A DNA stretch of 64,000 bases from Pusillimonas sp. Its GTDB lineage: Bacteria > Pseudomonadota > Gammaproteobacteria > Burkholderiales > Burkholderiaceae_B. The notes below the pieces were generated by a model, which was not told where the DNA came from, searched no databases, and was given only the letters and a program-made list of their open reading frames with translations. Shown in pieces: positions 39,978-50,237 of this stretch. The translations under genes and the position numbers were made by a program. How positions within the stretch are numbered: the first letter of the stretch is position 1; the number at the start of each line of letters is the position of its first letter. The stretch spans positions 1 through 64,000 of the forward strand of contig NZ_JAJUFE010000005.1 of NCBI RefSeq assembly GCF_029263785.1. The letters run 5' to 3'.

Positions 39978-41459
39978 ATGCGTACAGCATGCATGTCGAT
40001 GTACCAAGCCAAGCGATACCTGTTCATGGCCGTCACGGTTCTCTTGATGGCTTGTGCATCCACGCTTTCGATTGCCCAGACTCAGGTTCCGGTACTGTCG
40101 GTGCCCGATTTCACCGAAGTTGCTGCCAGATCCGAAGGTTCGGTCGTCAATATTCGAACCACTGAAGCCATACCGGTACGCCGTTCTCCATTTGGGCCTG
40201 GCGGGAACGACCCTTACGAAATGTTCCGCTGGTTCTTTGGCCCCGACTTCATGCCCCCAGGCATGCGTCCGTCGCCACGTCGCGAGGGCCCTCCATCGGC
40301 CGAGCAAGAAGAGCGTATCGTGCCACGCGGGGTCGGCTCGGGCTTCATTATCTCGGCTGATGGCTACATCCTTACCAACAATCACGTGGTCGAAGGTGCC
40401 AACGGTATTTTCGTGACCATGACGGACGGCAAAGAGTACACGGCTGAAATCGTCGGGACCGATCCCCGTACCGATATCGCCCTGATCAAGATCGATGCCA
40501 AGGGCCTGAAGCCCCTGCCCATCGGTGACTCCAAGTCGCTCAAGAAAGGGCAGTGGGTGTTGGCCATCGGGTCTCCCTTTGGTCTGGATTCCACCGTCAC
40601 TGCCGGTATTGTCAGTGCCATCAATCGCGACACCGGTGATTACCTGCCGTTCATTCAGACCGATGTTGCCGTCAACCCGGGCAACTCGGGTGGTCCGCTC
40701 ATCAACCTTGCCGGAGAAGTGGTCGGGATCAACTCCCAGATCATTTCGCAAAGCGGGGGTTTCATGGGTATCTCCCTGGCCATCCCCATCGACGAAGGCA
40801 TGAGGGTCGTCCAGCAGCTCAAAGAGCATGGCAAGGTAACGCGTGGACGCATCGGTGTGCAGATCGGCCAGGTGTCGTCCGATGTAGCCAAGGCCATCGG
40901 CCTGGGCGATGCTCGTGGCGCCATGGTAAGCAATGTCGATCCTGACGGCCCCGCTGCGGGTGCCGGTGTCCGGTCCGGCGATGTCATCACCAAGTTCGAC
41001 GGCAAAGACATCAAGCATTGGACCGACCTTCCACGCATCGTGGGCGAAACCAAGCCCGGTACGCGCACCAATCTCGAAGTATGGCGCAAAGGCAGATCTC
41101 AAAACCTGAAAGTGACGGTCGGTGAAATGCCTTCCGCGACGGAAACGGCCAGCGCTCCGTCCCAGGGGCCTCAGGGCACTACAGCAGACTCACTGGGTCT
41201 GGTAGTGTCAGAAGTGCCGGAAGCGATTCGCAGCCGCCTGGACGTCAAGGGTGGAGTGCAGGTTTCGCAATCACAAGGTCCTGCGGCAGCGGCTGGAATA
41301 GTGCCGGGTGACATCATTCTTACGGTCAACAACGAAGACATCACAAGCGTGTCCCAGTTTGCCAAGGTGGTCAGTGGCCTCGACAAGGACAAGGCGGCGG
41401 CTGTTCTGGTGTGGCGCGATGGGCAGACTCAATGGGTGCCCGTCACACCCGCCAAATAA
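39978..41459 (+). CDS. mucD: Do-family periplasmic serine protease MucD/DegP
   Basis: 493 residues. A signal peptide (about 12-34) precedes the trypsin-like domain with His136, Asp166 and Ser237 (NPGNSGGPL), then two PDZ domains (about 275-370 and 400-490). GAGGAG lies upstream of the ATG at 39978. It degrades misfolded envelope proteins and is the last gene of the rpoE operon, closed by the terminator at 41654-41684. Confidence 0.96.
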   Translation: MRTACMSMYQAKRYLFMAVTVLLMACASTLSIAQTQVPVLSVPDFTEVAARSEGSVVNIRTTEAIPVRRSPFGPGGNDPYEMFRWFFGPDFMPPGMRPSPRREGPPSAEQEERIVPRGVGSGFIISADGYILTNNHVVEGANGIFVTMTDGKEYTAEIVGTDPRTDIALIKIDAKGLKPLPIGDSKSLKKGQWVLAIGSPFGLDSTVTAGIVSAINRDTGDYLPFIQTDVAVNPGNSGGPLINLAGEVVGINSQIISQSGGFMGISLAIPIDEGMRVVQQLKEHGKVTRGRIGVQIGQVSSDVAKAIGLGDARGAMVSNVDPDGPAAGAGVRSGDVITKFDGKDIKHWTDLPRIVGETKPGTRTNLEVWRKGRSQNLKVTVGEMPSATETASAPSQGPQGTTADSLGLVVSEVPEAIRSRLDVKGGVQVSQSQGPAAAAGIVPGDIILTVNNEDITSVSQFAKVVSGLDKDKAAAVLVWRDGQTQWVPVTPAK

Positions 41460-41653
41460 ATCTGGCGTGTCCGGCGGGCTCCACGGCCCGCCGGAGTCCG
41501 CCGGAGCGTATTATTGACGGTGCGCGAGTGTTGGAACGGCCAAGAAATTGCAGCACGGAAAGCCGCGCCCGATGGGGCGGATGCATGCTTTTTGGGTCCT
41601 ACATTGCCATGCCGTCATGAACGCGTCCAAAACGGCTAAAATGTGGTGATTGC

Positions 41654-41684
41654 AAGAGGGGCGCCCGATGCGCTCCTCTTTTTT
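41654..41684 (+). terminator. Intrinsic terminator after mucD
   Basis: An 11-bp stem (AAGAGGGGCGC / GCGCTCCTCTT, one G-T pair) with loop CCGAT, running into six T residues. It separates the rpoE-rseA-rseB-mucD operon from lepA. The rest of the 293-base gap holds a small ACCCC/GGGGT hairpin (41721-41736) just before lepA; no promoter could be assigned. Confidence 0.85.
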
Positions 41685-41752
41685 ACGTAACGCCGCGACG
41701 GCGCTTCCTTTTTCACATATACCCCGTTTTTGGGGTTTGCTCTCGCAGGTTT

Positions 41753-43546
41753 ATGGATCACATCCGCAATTTTTCCATCATTGCCCATATCGATCATGGC
41801 AAGTCGACGCTGGCCGACAGGCTGATTCAACGTTGCGGAGGATTGGCCGACCGCGAAATGTCGATGCAAGTGCTTGATTCCATGGATATCGAGCGCGAGA
41901 GAGGAATCACCATCAAGGCGCAGACTGCGTCGCTCAGCTACAAGGCGAACGACGGCAAGGTCTACGCCCTGAACCTTATTGACACACCCGGCCACGTCGA
42001 CTTTTCATACGAGGTCAGCCGCTCCTTGTCAGCGTGCGAGGGCGCGCTGCTGGTGGTGGACGCATCGCAAGGCGTCGAAGCTCAAACCGTGGCCAACTGC
42101 TACACCGCGATCGAGCTCGGCGTCGAGGTATTGCCGGTGCTGAACAAGATGGATCTGGCCTCGGCAGACCCCGAGGCTGCCAGCGAAGAGATCGAAGACG
42201 TTATCGGAATTGACGCCTCCGAGGCAATTCGTGCCAGCGCCAAGACGGGCATGGGTGTTGACGAGATTCTTGAGGCTATCGTGGCAAAGGTGCCGCCCCC
42301 GGTGGGCGACCCCGACAAGCCGCTGCAGGCGCTGATCATCGACTCCTGGTTCGACAATTACGTCGGCGTCATCATGCTGGTGCGTATTGTCAACGGCGTC
42401 CTGAACGTCAAGGACAAGGTTCAGCTGATGGCCAGCGGTGCTACACATCCTTGCGACCAGCTTGGCGTATTCACCCCCAAGGCCCAGCCACGCACCAGGC
42501 TGTCGGCAGGCGAAGTGGGCTTTGTCATTACCGGCATCAAGGAACTCGAACACGCCAAGGTCGGCGACACACTCACTTTGGCCAACAGGCCTGCCGACAA
42601 GCCTTTGCCGGGCTTCAAAGAGGTCAAGCCGCAGGTGTTTGCAGGGGTGTACCCGGTCGAAAGCAGCGAATACGACCAACTGCGCGATTCGCTTGAAAAA
42701 CTCAAGTTGAACGATTCCTCGTTGATGTTCGAACCCGAAGTGTCACAGGCCTTGGGGTTCGGGTTCCGTTGCGGGTTTTTAGGTCTGCTGCACATGGAAA
42801 TTGTGCAAGAGCGCCTGGAACGCGAGTTCGACATGGACATCATCACCACTGCGCCGTCGGTGGTGTACGAAGTCGAATTGCGCGACGGCTCGGTCGTCAT
42901 GATTGAAAGCCCGTCGCGCATGCCCGAGATCGGCCAGATCGCCGAAATCCGTGAACCCATAGTTACGCTCACTCTCTTCATGCCCCAGGAATACGTCGGG
43001 CCGGTGATGACGCTTTGCCTGAACAAGCGGGGCGTGCAAAAGAACATGAGCTACCACGGCCGGCAGGTCCATCTGGTTTATGAGGTGCCACTTGCCGAGA
43101 TCGTGCTGGACTTCTTTGATCGCCTCAAATCCGTGTCGCGAGGCTATGCCTCCATGGATTACGAGTTCAAGGAATACCAGCCATCTGACGTCGTCAAGGT
43201 CGATGTTCTCATCAATGGAGATCGCGTCGACGCCTTGTCCATGATGGTGCATCGCAGCAATGCGCGGTACCGCGGGCGAGAGGTGGTGAGCAAGATGCGC
43301 GGGCTTATTCCGCGGCAAATGTTTGATATTGCCATTCAGGCGGCCATTGGCGCCGACATCATTGCCCGTGAAAGCGTCAAGGCACTGCGCAAGAACGTTC
43401 TGGCAAAATGTTACGGCGGCGATATCTCGCGCAAGAAAAAGCTGCTCGAAAAGCAGAAGGCCGGCAAGAAGCGCATGAAGCAGGTGGGCAACGTCGAGAT
43501 TCCGCAGGAGGCTTTCCTGGCTATTTTGCAGGTCGAAGACAAATAA
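41753..43546 (+). CDS. lepA: Elongation factor 4 (LepA)
   Basis: 597 residues, a translational GTPase that back-translocates or rescues stalled ribosomes. G1 is [15 protein letters not shown]3 DTPGHVDF and G4 NKMDL; the LepA-specific C-terminal domain ends with [18 protein letters not shown]. The frame is uninterrupted. lepB starts 20 bases downstream, as in many proteobacteria. Confidence 0.98.
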   Translation: MDHIRNFSIIAHIDHGKSTLADRLIQRCGGLADREMSMQVLDSMDIERERGITIKAQTASLSYKANDGKVYALNLIDTPGHVDFSYEVSRSLSACEGALLVVDASQGVEAQTVANCYTAIELGVEVLPVLNKMDLASADPEAASEEIEDVIGIDASEAIRASAKTGMGVDEILEAIVAKVPPPVGDPDKPLQALIIDSWFDNYVGVIMLVRIVNGVLNVKDKVQLMASGATHPCDQLGVFTPKAQPRTRLSAGEVGFVITGIKELEHAKVGDTLTLANRPADKPLPGFKEVKPQVFAGVYPVESSEYDQLRDSLEKLKLNDSSLMFEPEVSQALGFGFRCGFLGLLHMEIVQERLEREFDMDIITTAPSVVYEVELRDGSVVMIESPSRMPEIGQIAEIREPIVTLTLFMPQEYVGPVMTLCLNKRGVQKNMSYHGRQVHLVYEVPLAEIVLDFFDRLKSVSRGYASMDYEFKEYQPSDVVKVDVLINGDRVDALSMMVHRSNARYRGREVVSKMRGLIPRQMFDIAIQAAIGADIIARESVKALRKNVLAKCYGGDISRKKKLLEKQKAGKKRMKQVGNVEIPQEAFLAILQVEDK

Positions 43547-43565
43547 TAGAAGGGTAAGGCGTGGT

Positions 43566-44453
43566 ATGAGCTGGGATTTCGCACTCATTCTTTTTGTGCT
43601 GCTGGTTGTCACGGGGGCTGTCTGGGCACTCGATTTCTTTTATCTGCGATCTCGCCGACTGCTGCGCGCCCAGGCGCAAATGGCAATCTTCGATGCCAAC
43701 CCCACGGGGGTGGGAACCGTCGAAGCCGCCAAGCTGCGCCAAGAGGCCTATGACGAGGCACATCGGGTCCCGTGGTGGATAGAATATTGCGTCAGCTTCT
43801 TCCCCGTCATCCTGTTCGTGTTCGTGCTGCGCTCGTTCGTGGTTGAGCCGTTCCGGATCCCATCCGGGTCCATGCTTCCTACTTTGCAAAACGGCGATCT
43901 TATCCTCGTCAACAAGTTTCAGTACGGCATTCGTTTGCCTGTCATTGACAAGAAGATCATTGATATTGGCGAGCCGGCCCGTGGCGACGTACTGGTATTC
44001 AGATATCCCGTCGACACCGATATCGACTACGTGAAAAGGGTAATCGGGCTGCCCGGCGATGAGGTCCTTTATCAGGACAAGCAGCTGTTCATAAATGGTG
44101 AACTCGTGCCGCAAACCCGCGCAGGCGATTACTTTGAGCCTGACCGGTCGGTCTATGTGGGGCGCTATACTGAAGATCTCGGCGACACAGAGCATTACCT
44201 GTTGCTCAACCGGCACGCGCCGCAAGATTACATGCCAATCACCGATTATCCCTTTAGAAGCAATTGCGAGTACGCGCTTAACAGCATACGTTGCAAAGTA
44301 CCCGAAGGTCATTACTTCATGATGGGCGATAACCGGGACAACAGCCTGGACAGCCGTTACTGGGGTTTTGTGCCCGAAGAGAACATTGTCGGCCGGGCCT
44401 TTCTCATCTGGATGAACTTTAGCGAACCCAGTCGCATCGGTGGATTCAAATAA
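43566..44453 (+). CDS. lepB: Signal peptidase I
   Basis: 295 residues. Two N-terminal transmembrane segments flank a basic cytoplasmic loop. Catalytic Ser102 is in [10 protein letters not shown] and the general base Lys157 in [28 protein letters not shown] is box E. It removes signal peptides on the periplasmic face of the membrane. Its TAA overlaps the rnc ATG (TAATG). Confidence 0.97.
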   Translation: MSWDFALILFVLLVVTGAVWALDFFYLRSRRLLRAQAQMAIFDANPTGVGTVEAAKLRQEAYDEAHRVPWWIEYCVSFFPVILFVFVLRSFVVEPFRIPSGSMLPTLQNGDLILVNKFQYGIRLPVIDKKIIDIGEPARGDVLVFRYPVDTDIDYVKRVIGLPGDEVLYQDKQLFINGELVPQTRAGDYFEPDRSVYVGRYTEDLGDTEHYLLLNRHAPQDYMPITDYPFRSNCEYALNSIRCKVPEGHYFMMGDNRDNSLDSRYWGFVPEENIVGRAFLIWMNFSEPSRIGGFK

Positions 44454-45211
44454 TGGCGAGTACGGCAACTCTCGAGACCGCTCTTGATTATCAGTTCCAG
44501 GATCCTTCCTTGCTGGAACAGGCCCTGACACACCGTAGTCACGGCGCCCGGCACAACGAAAGGCTCGAATTCCTGGGGGATTCGGTGCTGAATTTCGTGA
44601 TCGCCGCCATGCTGTACAAGCGATTTTCCAAGGTTGATGAAGGTGATCTCTCTCGGCTTCGGGCCAATTTGGTCAAGCAGTCGTCGCTGGCCGAAATTGC
44701 TCAGAAGCTATCTTTGTCGCAGTATCTTCGTTTGGGCGAAGGTGAGCTGAAAAGCGGCGGCTTCCGGCGGCCATCGATTTTGGCCGATACCCTCGAGGCG
44801 GTCTTCGGAGCCATCTTCCTTGACGCCGGCTTCGAGGCTGCGCAGCGTACTATCGTAAAGCTCTACACACCCATCATTCAGGGTGTCGATCCAAAAACCC
44901 TGGGTAAGGATCCCAAGACGCTTCTGCAAGAACTCCTGCAAGGTCGTAAACTCGACTTGCCCACGTATACCGTTATTGCCACGCACGGCGCAGCACATAA
45001 TCAGATGTTCGATGTCGAGTGCTCGATTCCGGCTCTTGATATTAAAGTGACGGCAGCAGGTTCCAGCCGTCGCGCCGCCGAACAGCTTGCAGCCACGCAG
45101 GCCATTACCGCCGTTCAGGCCCTGGGCCTGGGCAAGGCCGCGGGCAAGAGCAGGGCACGCAAGTCGGCACAGCTGTCGCTGCCCGTGGCCGTTACACAGG
45201 AAAACAAATGA
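44453..45211 (+). CDS. rnc: Ribonuclease III
   Basis: 252 residues. The signature [17 protein letters not shown] provides the metal-binding acids; a second acidic pair is in [15 protein letters not shown]-terminal dsRNA-binding domain follows ([15 protein letters not shown] ... [14 protein letters not shown]). It processes rRNA and cleaves double-stranded RNA. It overlaps both lepB (one base) and era (four bases). Confidence 0.97.
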   Translation: MASTATLETALDYQFQDPSLLEQALTHRSHGARHNERLEFLGDSVLNFVIAAMLYKRFSKVDEGDLSRLRANLVKQSSLAEIAQKLSLSQYLRLGEGELKSGGFRRPSILADTLEAVFGAIFLDAGFEAAQRTIVKLYTPIIQGVDPKTLGKDPKTLLQELLQGRKLDLPTYTVIATHGAAHNQMFDVECSIPALDIKVTAAGSSRRAAEQLAATQAITAVQALGLGKAAGKSRARKSAQLSLPVAVTQENK

Positions 45212-46098
45212 GCAGTACGCCATTTCGTTGCGGATTCATCGCCGTCGTGGGGCGTCCCAATGTCGGCAAATCGACCCTGGCCAACGCGCTTATCGGAAGC
45301 AAGATTTCCATCGTGTCGCGCAAGGCACAGACCACACGTCATCGAATTCACGGCATTCTTACGCGCGAAAACGAACAGTTTGTATTCGTTGATACTCCGG
45401 GCTTCCAGACCCGTCACGGCGGTGCCATGAACCGCATGATGAACCGGGTTGTCACACAAGCCCTGTCCGAGGTCGATGTGGTGCTGCATGTCGTTGAGGC
45501 CGGCAAATGGACGGCGGGCGACGAACAGTTGTTGCCCCTGCTGCCCAAGCAGGGTCATACCATACTGGTTGTCAACAAGGTCGACTTGCTCAAGGACAAG
45601 AATTCGATGTTCCCCTTCGTAAGCAAGATCATCGCCAAGCATCCTTACTCGGCGGTAGTGCCGGTGAGCGCGGCACGCGAGATTCAGCTCGATAACCTGT
45701 TGGGCGAGATTGCCTCGCGGCTTCCCGAGGGTGAACCCATGTTCGACGCCGAGTCCCTCACCGACCGGCCTGTCCGCTTCATCGCCGCAGAGCTGTTGCG
45801 CGAGAAGATCTTCCGCCTGGTCGGGGACGAGTTGCCCTACGGGTGTACCGTAGTCATCGAGCAATGGGAAGAAGTCGAGGAGGGCGCACGTATTGCCGCG
45901 TGTATCCTGATCGAACGCGAAAGCCATCGACCCATATTGCTTGGTGCCGGCGGCGCACACATGAAGCGTATCGCTACCGAAGCGCGCCAGGATATTCAGG
46001 CGCTCCTCGAGAAGCCGGTGCATCTCGAGGTTTACATCAAGGTGCGCAAGGGATGGTCTGATCGCGAAGCAAGTCTGCGCGAACTGGGATATGAGTAG
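45208..46098 (+). CDS. era: GTPase Era
   Basis: 296 residues. G1 is [13 protein letters not shown]3 DTPGFQ and G4 NKVD, followed by a C-terminal KH domain ([17 protein letters not shown]). It binds the 3' end of 16S rRNA and aids 30S maturation. Start overlaps the rnc stop (ATGA); recO begins inside its last codons (eight-base overlap). Confidence 0.98.
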   Translation: MSSTPFRCGFIAVVGRPNVGKSTLANALIGSKISIVSRKAQTTRHRIHGILTRENEQFVFVDTPGFQTRHGGAMNRMMNRVVTQALSEVDVVLHVVEAGKWTAGDEQLLPLLPKQGHTILVVNKVDLLKDKNSMFPFVSKIIAKHPYSAVVPVSAAREIQLDNLLGEIASRLPEGEPMFDAESLTDRPVRFIAAELLREKIFRLVGDELPYGCTVVIEQWEEVEEGARIAACILIERESHRPILLGAGGAHMKRIATEARQDIQALLEKPVHLEVYIKVRKGWSDREASLRELGYE

Positions 46099-46702
46099 TG
46101 CGTCTTCAGGCCGAACCGACGGGCGACGCGGCAATCGCGTTCAAGATGCAGCGGCTTATCTGTTGCACTCAACCGCCTGGAAAGAAACTTCACTGATCAT
46201 TCAAGCCTTTACCCGTGAGCACGGGAATGTCGCCATGGTGGCAAAGGGCGCGAAACGTCCGTATTCTGTGCTTCGTCCGGTTTTGTCTGCCTTTCAGCCG
46301 CTGATATTGAGCTGGAGCGGCAATGGCGAGGTCAAGACGCTGGTACGTGCTGATTGCGGTGGGGTCCGTGCGTTGGGCGGCAAGGCATTGATGTCTGCGT
46401 GGTATATGAATGAACTGCTGCTTCGGCTGTTGCCACGCGAAGATCCACATCCCGTCCTGTTTGACGCCTACGATTCCGCACTTGAACAATTGGCCGGAGG
46501 TTCGCGGGCAGCGGGTGCCTTGCGGCGTTTTGAGTGGACACTTCTTGACGAGGCCGGATATGGCCTTGACGAAGCCGAGCCCGATTTCGAGGATCCCGCT
46601 GTGGAGCCTGGTCTGCGGGCAGCATTGCGGGCCCGGCTTGATGAATTATTGACGCGCCCCTTGCAGACCCGGCGTGTACTTATGGCACTTCAGCAAATTT
46701 GA
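46091..46702 (+). CDS. recO: DNA repair protein RecO (short form)
   Basis: 203 residues. The N-terminal OB fold is clear (AAYLLHSTAWKETSLIIQAFTREHG, VAKGAKRPYSVLRPVL), then the helical domain (YMNELLLRLLPREDPHPVLFDAYDSALEQL) and the tail LTRPLQTRRVLMALQQI. Between GYGLDE and the tail only about 20 residues separate, where longer RecO proteins (about 240) have a loop that often carries zinc cysteines. So the C-terminal domain is shortened, although the frame is intact. It takes part in RecFOR recombination repair. The downstream PIN gene starts at or just after its stop. Confidence 0.9.
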   Translation: MSSASSGRTDGRRGNRVQDAAAYLLHSTAWKETSLIIQAFTREHGNVAMVAKGAKRPYSVLRPVLSAFQPLILSWSGNGEVKTLVRADCGGVRALGGKALMSAWYMNELLLRLLPREDPHPVLFDAYDSALEQLAGGSRAAGALRRFEWTLLDEAGYGLDEAEPDFEDPAVEPGLRAALRARLDELLTRPLQTRRVLMALQQI

Positions 46703-46728
46703 CCACTGCTCCTGATAACGCCGGTTTG

Positions 46729-47307
46729 ATGCCGATCCCCGACATCGTCGTGCTGGATACTTGCGTGCTTATCTCGAGCGTGTTGCGGGGCGTATTGCTT
46801 CGCCTGGCCGACAAGTCCTGTTTTCAACCTGCATGGAGCGAGGTAATAGGAGACGAATGGCGACGCAATGTCGCTCGGGTGTGGGAGGTCGAGCCGGCTC
46901 TGATCCAGGCAGAGTGGGCCGCACTCCAGCATGCCTATCCGGCCGCGGACCAGGGCGATATCAGTGGCTTCAAGGACGGCCTGATTCACAGCGACCCCAA
47001 GGACTGGCATGTTGTTGCAGCGGCCCGGGCGGCATTGGCGAAGCAGGCCGGGGCCAGGGTTGCCGTCGTGACGCGCAACCTCAAGGATTTTCGTCGCTCG
47101 GAGTTGCGACGCCTGGGGATTGAATTGATGGATCCGGATCAACTTCTGGTTCGTTGCTGGATGCAGCACCGGTCAGATCTCGAGGCGATCCTGGAGCAGG
47201 TAATTGGAGAGCGTGCGGCTACGGGCCGGTCGCCCGAACCTTTGCATGAGATGCTGAAGCGGGAGCGCTTGTTCAGGTTAAATAAAATTTGCGACGCCTC
47301 TGTATAG
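46729..47307 (+). CDS. PIN-domain protein (putative ribonuclease)
   Basis: 192 residues from the ATG; a TTG at 46699 overlaps the recO stop by four bases and would add ten. The PIN fold shows acidic residues in VLDTCVLISSVL, SDPKDWHVVAAA and VTRNLKDF, consistent with a metal-dependent RNase. The C-terminal 60 residues are helical and of unknown role. No antitoxin-like small gene lies next to it, so it is unlikely to be a standard VapC toxin. It is probably co-transcribed with era-recO. A long hairpin covers its stop codon. Confidence 0.7.
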   Translation: MPIPDIVVLDTCVLISSVLRGVLLRLADKSCFQPAWSEVIGDEWRRNVARVWEVEPALIQAEWAALQHAYPAADQGDISGFKDGLIHSDPKDWHVVAAARAALAKQAGARVAVVTRNLKDFRRSELRRLGIELMDPDQLLVRCWMQHRSDLEAILEQVIGERAATGRSPEPLHEMLKRERLFRLNKICDASV

Positions 47308-47322
47308 AGTGCGTCGCAAATT
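47286..47322. terminator. 12-bp hairpin spanning the PIN-gene stop codon
   Basis: AATTTGCGACGC pairs perfectly with GCGTCGCAAATT; the loop includes the stop codon of the PIN gene. The minus strand continues into AAATTTTATTT, giving a weak T-run for transcripts of the converging BI-1 gene; the plus strand has little. Probably a shared bidirectional terminator. Confidence 0.6.
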
Positions 47323-47381
47323 CCTGGGGTGGCACCGGACGGTGATTTTTCAGCCGGCGGCCTTGACGGATTGCCTTGGGA

Positions 47382-48086
47382 TCAGTCGCGATCACCGCCA
47401 AAAATGCCCAGCAGCATCAGCAGATTGGCAAAGATGTTGTACAGGTCGAGATAAATGGCAAGTGTCGCCGAAATGTAGTTGGTTTCGCCACCGCGAATGA
47501 CGCGCTGAAGGTCGACCAGCAAGAAGGCCGAGAAAATACCGATGGCCAGCACAGACACGGTCAGTACCAAAGCCGGCAGCTGCAGGAAGATGTTTGCGAC
47601 GGCGGCCACGATCAGGATGACCACACCGGTAAACAGGAACTTCTGCCAATGCGAGAAATCGCGCTTGGTTGTCGTGGCGACGCTAGCCATGGTGGCAAGG
47701 ACAAGAGCCGTGCCGCCAAACGCCAGCATGATCAGCTGTGCGCCATTCGAGAACCCGAGTACATGCCCGACCAGCCGCGACAGCATGATGCCCATGAAAA
47801 AAGTAAAGGCAAGCAGCAGGGCAACACCCAGGGAACTGTTTTTATTGCGTTCGACCAGGAACATCAGGCCAAAAGCACCCACCAGGAAGATGACGACGCT
47901 AAACCCGGGGCTGGCTGCCATGATGGAGTTGAGCCCGGTGTTCAGGCCGACGAACGCTCCCAGGACCGTGGGAATCAGCGAGATCGCCAGTAGCCAGTAT
48001 GTATTGCGCAAGACCCGGTTGCGCACGACTTCGCCCTGAGAGGCGTAGTCGTGGCGGGACAAAGTATTTTGCCGTGGATCGTTCAT
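47382..48086 (-). CDS. Bax inhibitor-1 (YbhL/YccA) family membrane protein
   Basis: 234 residues with seven hydrophobic helices after a polar N-terminus (about 1-25). The family motif YWLLAISLIPTVLGAFVG begins the first helix, and the C-terminal helix ends with the typical short GIFGGDRD. AAGGA precedes the ATG. Members modulate FtsH proteolysis or leak calcium; the role here is not known. It is monocistronic. Confidence 0.92.
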   Translation of the reverse strand: MNDPRQNTLSRHDYASQGEVVRNRVLRNTYWLLAISLIPTVLGAFVGLNTGLNSIMAASPGFSVVIFLVGAFGLMFLVERNKNSSLGVALLLAFTFFMGIMLSRLVGHVLGFSNGAQLIMLAFGGTALVLATMASVATTTKRDFSHWQKFLFTGVVILIVAAVANIFLQLPALVLTVSVLAIGIFSAFLLVDLQRVIRGGETNYISATLAIYLDLYNIFANLLMLLGIFGGDRD

Positions 48087-48173
48087 AAAGAATCCTTGTT
48101 GGGAATATCAGTCAAGCGGCGGTTTTGCACCGCCACGGTATGTAAAGAGATTAACTTACAAAATACTGAATGA

Positions 48174-48611
48174 TCAAGTTCTATGCGAGACATCGTGCGC
48201 GCGCAAGTTGTATCCCAGAGCCTTGTATTGACGCCAGCGTTCGCGCGCAGCCATCACCGATGGTTCGTCCTGCGACACGATTTCGAGGATGCGTTCGTAT
48301 CTGGCTGCGTCAGGGGGACATTGCTCGTCGAGATTCATCAGCCACGCGGCGGAAGGGAATGACGACGGATCAACCCCCCTGTTTGAAAGCCAGATGGGCG
48401 TTTGTTCGGCAAGGGGGTCGTCTGCATGCACGTGGGGAATGAAGGCAGTTGCCTCAAAACCCCACAGCAGCGTGTCGAACCGTTCGAGCAAGTCGGCATC
48501 AGAGCAATAGATGACGAGGCGGCGGCCCTTGTCGTATTGCTTGCGCACCACCTCGCAAGCCATTCTCAGCCGGTCTGGCGCGCCGAATGCAAAATCAACG
48601 CGCACGGTCAT
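48174..48611 (-). CDS. holC: DNA polymerase III chi subunit
   Basis: 145 residues starting MTVRVDFAFGAPDRLRMACE; the conserved RRLVIYCSDADLLERFDTLLWGF, FIPHVHADDPLAEQTPIWLS and LMNLDEQCPP segments identify HolC. It links the clamp loader to SSB. The frame is open far upstream (to 49085), but that part overlaps pepA antisense-free in another frame and is not holC. pepA precedes it by 56 bases, and pepA-holC is a common order. Confidence 0.92.
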   Translation of the reverse strand: MTVRVDFAFGAPDRLRMACEVVRKQYDKGRRLVIYCSDADLLERFDTLLWGFEATAFIPHVHADDPLAEQTPIWLSNRGVDPSSFPSAAWLMNLDEQCPPDAARYERILEIVSQDEPSVMAARERWRQYKALGYNLRAHDVSHRT

Positions 48612-48667
48612 TTCCGACCCCGATCGGACTTGGCCCGTTTGTGCTGAGCGCCGGCAAAGCTCATGCC

Positions 48668-50170
48668 TCAGGCTTGATCCTGAAGGAACTGGACCAGCAG
48701 CGGAACGGGACGGCCGGAGGCCCCTTTGTCCTTGCCGGAACGCCAGGCAGTACCGGCGATGTCCAGGTGCGCCCATCGATATTTCTCGGTAAAGCGGGAA
48801 AGGAAGCAGGCCGCAGTAACCGACCCGGCCGGTGGGCCACCGATGTTGGCGATATCCGCAAAGCTGGAACGAAGTTGCTCTTGATAGGCGTCGTCCAGCG
48901 GCATGCGCCACGCCGGGTCGTTGGCGGTGCGACCGGCCTTGAGCAGGCTCTCGGCAAGTTCGTCGTCTTTCGAGAACAGTCCGGTGTTGACATGACCCAG
49001 TGCGACCACGCAGGCGCCGGTCAGCGTGGCGACGTCGATCACGGCGGCCGGCCTGAAGCGTTCTGCATAGGTAAGGGCATCGCAAAGAACCAGGCGCCCC
49101 TCAGCATCCGTATTGAGGATTTCTATGGTTTGCCCTGACATGCTGGTAACCACGTCGCCGGGTTTGTTTGCCAGGCCGCTGGGCAGGTTTTCGCAAGCAG
49201 GAATCAGGGCAACTACAGGTTGATCGAGTTCAAGTTCGGCAACAGCGCGCATGGTACCAAGCACGCTGGCGGCCCCGCACATGTCGTACTTCATCTCGTC
49301 CATGTTGGCGGCAGGCTTCAGCGAGATGCCGCCGGCGTCAAAGGTAATGCCTTTGCCAACCAGGACGATCGGTGCCTTGGCGGACTTTGCGCCACGTGTG
49401 CCGGCCGGCTGGTACTTGAGTTCGATGAACGCGGGAGGCTGGCTGGAGCCTTTGGCTACCGACAGGAAGGAGCCCATCTTGAGGGCTTCAATCTGCTTGG
49501 TGTTGAGCACTCTGGCAGACAAGGATTTGAACTCGCGCGCAAGTTCTTTGGCGGTGTTGCCAAGGTAGGTTGGAGTACATACGTTACCAGGCAGATCACC
49601 TAGCTTGCGTGCAAGCTGCATGCCATTGGCGATGGCGCGACCGGCAGCCAGCCCTTGTTGTGCCTGAGCAGCTTGCGCGCGGGGGACATGAACCGTGATT
49701 TTCTTAAGCTTCGGCTGGTCCTTGCTGTCTTTCTTGCCCAGCGTGGCATCGTATCGGTAGACCGCCTGACCGGCTGCTATCGCGCAGGCCTGTGCGCGGC
49801 TGCGTAAAGTGGTGTCGGGGCAGTCAATCGAGGCGAGCGTCGAGACGCCCTCGGAAAGGCGAGCCTGCGCACAATAATTTGCAAAGGCTTGTTCGGCTCC
49901 GGCATGAACTTTGGCGTTGTAACTTTCTTGTTTGCCCAAGCCGACTAAAATGACGCGAGCAGCCGCTACGCCAGGAAGGTTGCGCAGCACCAGATGCGTA
50001 TTCGGCTTGGCCGTAAATTCGGCTTTAAGCACGTCGCGGATGGCGCCACCGCTTGCATTATCAATAATGTCGGCTGCATTGCCGAGCACACCGTCGGCAA
50101 AGACGCCGACCGCCAGTGCCGCAGTTTTGATCTGATGCAAAGAGGCCGAAGTCTGTGTGCTAAATTCCAT
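48668..50170 (-). CDS. pepA: Leucyl aminopeptidase PepA
   Basis: 500 residues, M17 family. The C-terminal catalytic domain has the metal and active-site motifs VGKGITFDAGG, MKYDMCGAA and NTDAEGRLVL. The N-terminal macro-like domain precedes it. It removes N-terminal residues from peptides and in E. coli also binds DNA. It is divergent from lptF across a 67-base gap and is followed by holC. Confidence 0.97.
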   Translation of the reverse strand: MEFSTQTSASLHQIKTAALAVGVFADGVLGNAADIIDNASGGAIRDVLKAEFTAKPNTHLVLRNLPGVAAARVILVGLGKQESYNAKVHAGAEQAFANYCAQARLSEGVSTLASIDCPDTTLRSRAQACAIAAGQAVYRYDATLGKKDSKDQPKLKKITVHVPRAQAAQAQQGLAAGRAIANGMQLARKLGDLPGNVCTPTYLGNTAKELAREFKSLSARVLNTKQIEALKMGSFLSVAKGSSQPPAFIELKYQPAGTRGAKSAKAPIVLVGKGITFDAGGISLKPAANMDEMKYDMCGAASVLGTMRAVAELELDQPVVALIPACENLPSGLANKPGDVVTSMSGQTIEILNTDAEGRLVLCDALTYAERFRPAAVIDVATLTGACVVALGHVNTGLFSKDDELAESLLKAGRTANDPAWRMPLDDAYQEQLRSSFADIANIGGPPAGSVTAACFLSRFTEKYRWAHLDIAGTAWRSGKDKGASGRPVPLLVQFLQDQA

Positions 50171-50237
50171 ACGAGTTTCCCTAAGGTGTCTTGCAGATAC
50201 TGTTATGTGAAATTTCGATTATCCAGCATATTGTCTC

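Noticed and set aside
39969-41102. 377-codon minus-strand frame opposite mucD
   Set aside because: Antisense shadow of a complete protease with intact catalytic triad; no ribosome site and no known motifs.
42779-43612. 277-codon minus-strand frame opposite lepA
   Set aside because: Antisense to the highly conserved LepA C-terminus; composition is a mirror of it.
48612-49085. N-terminal extension of the holC frame
   Set aside because: It covers pepA in another frame; the HolC family start is at 48611.
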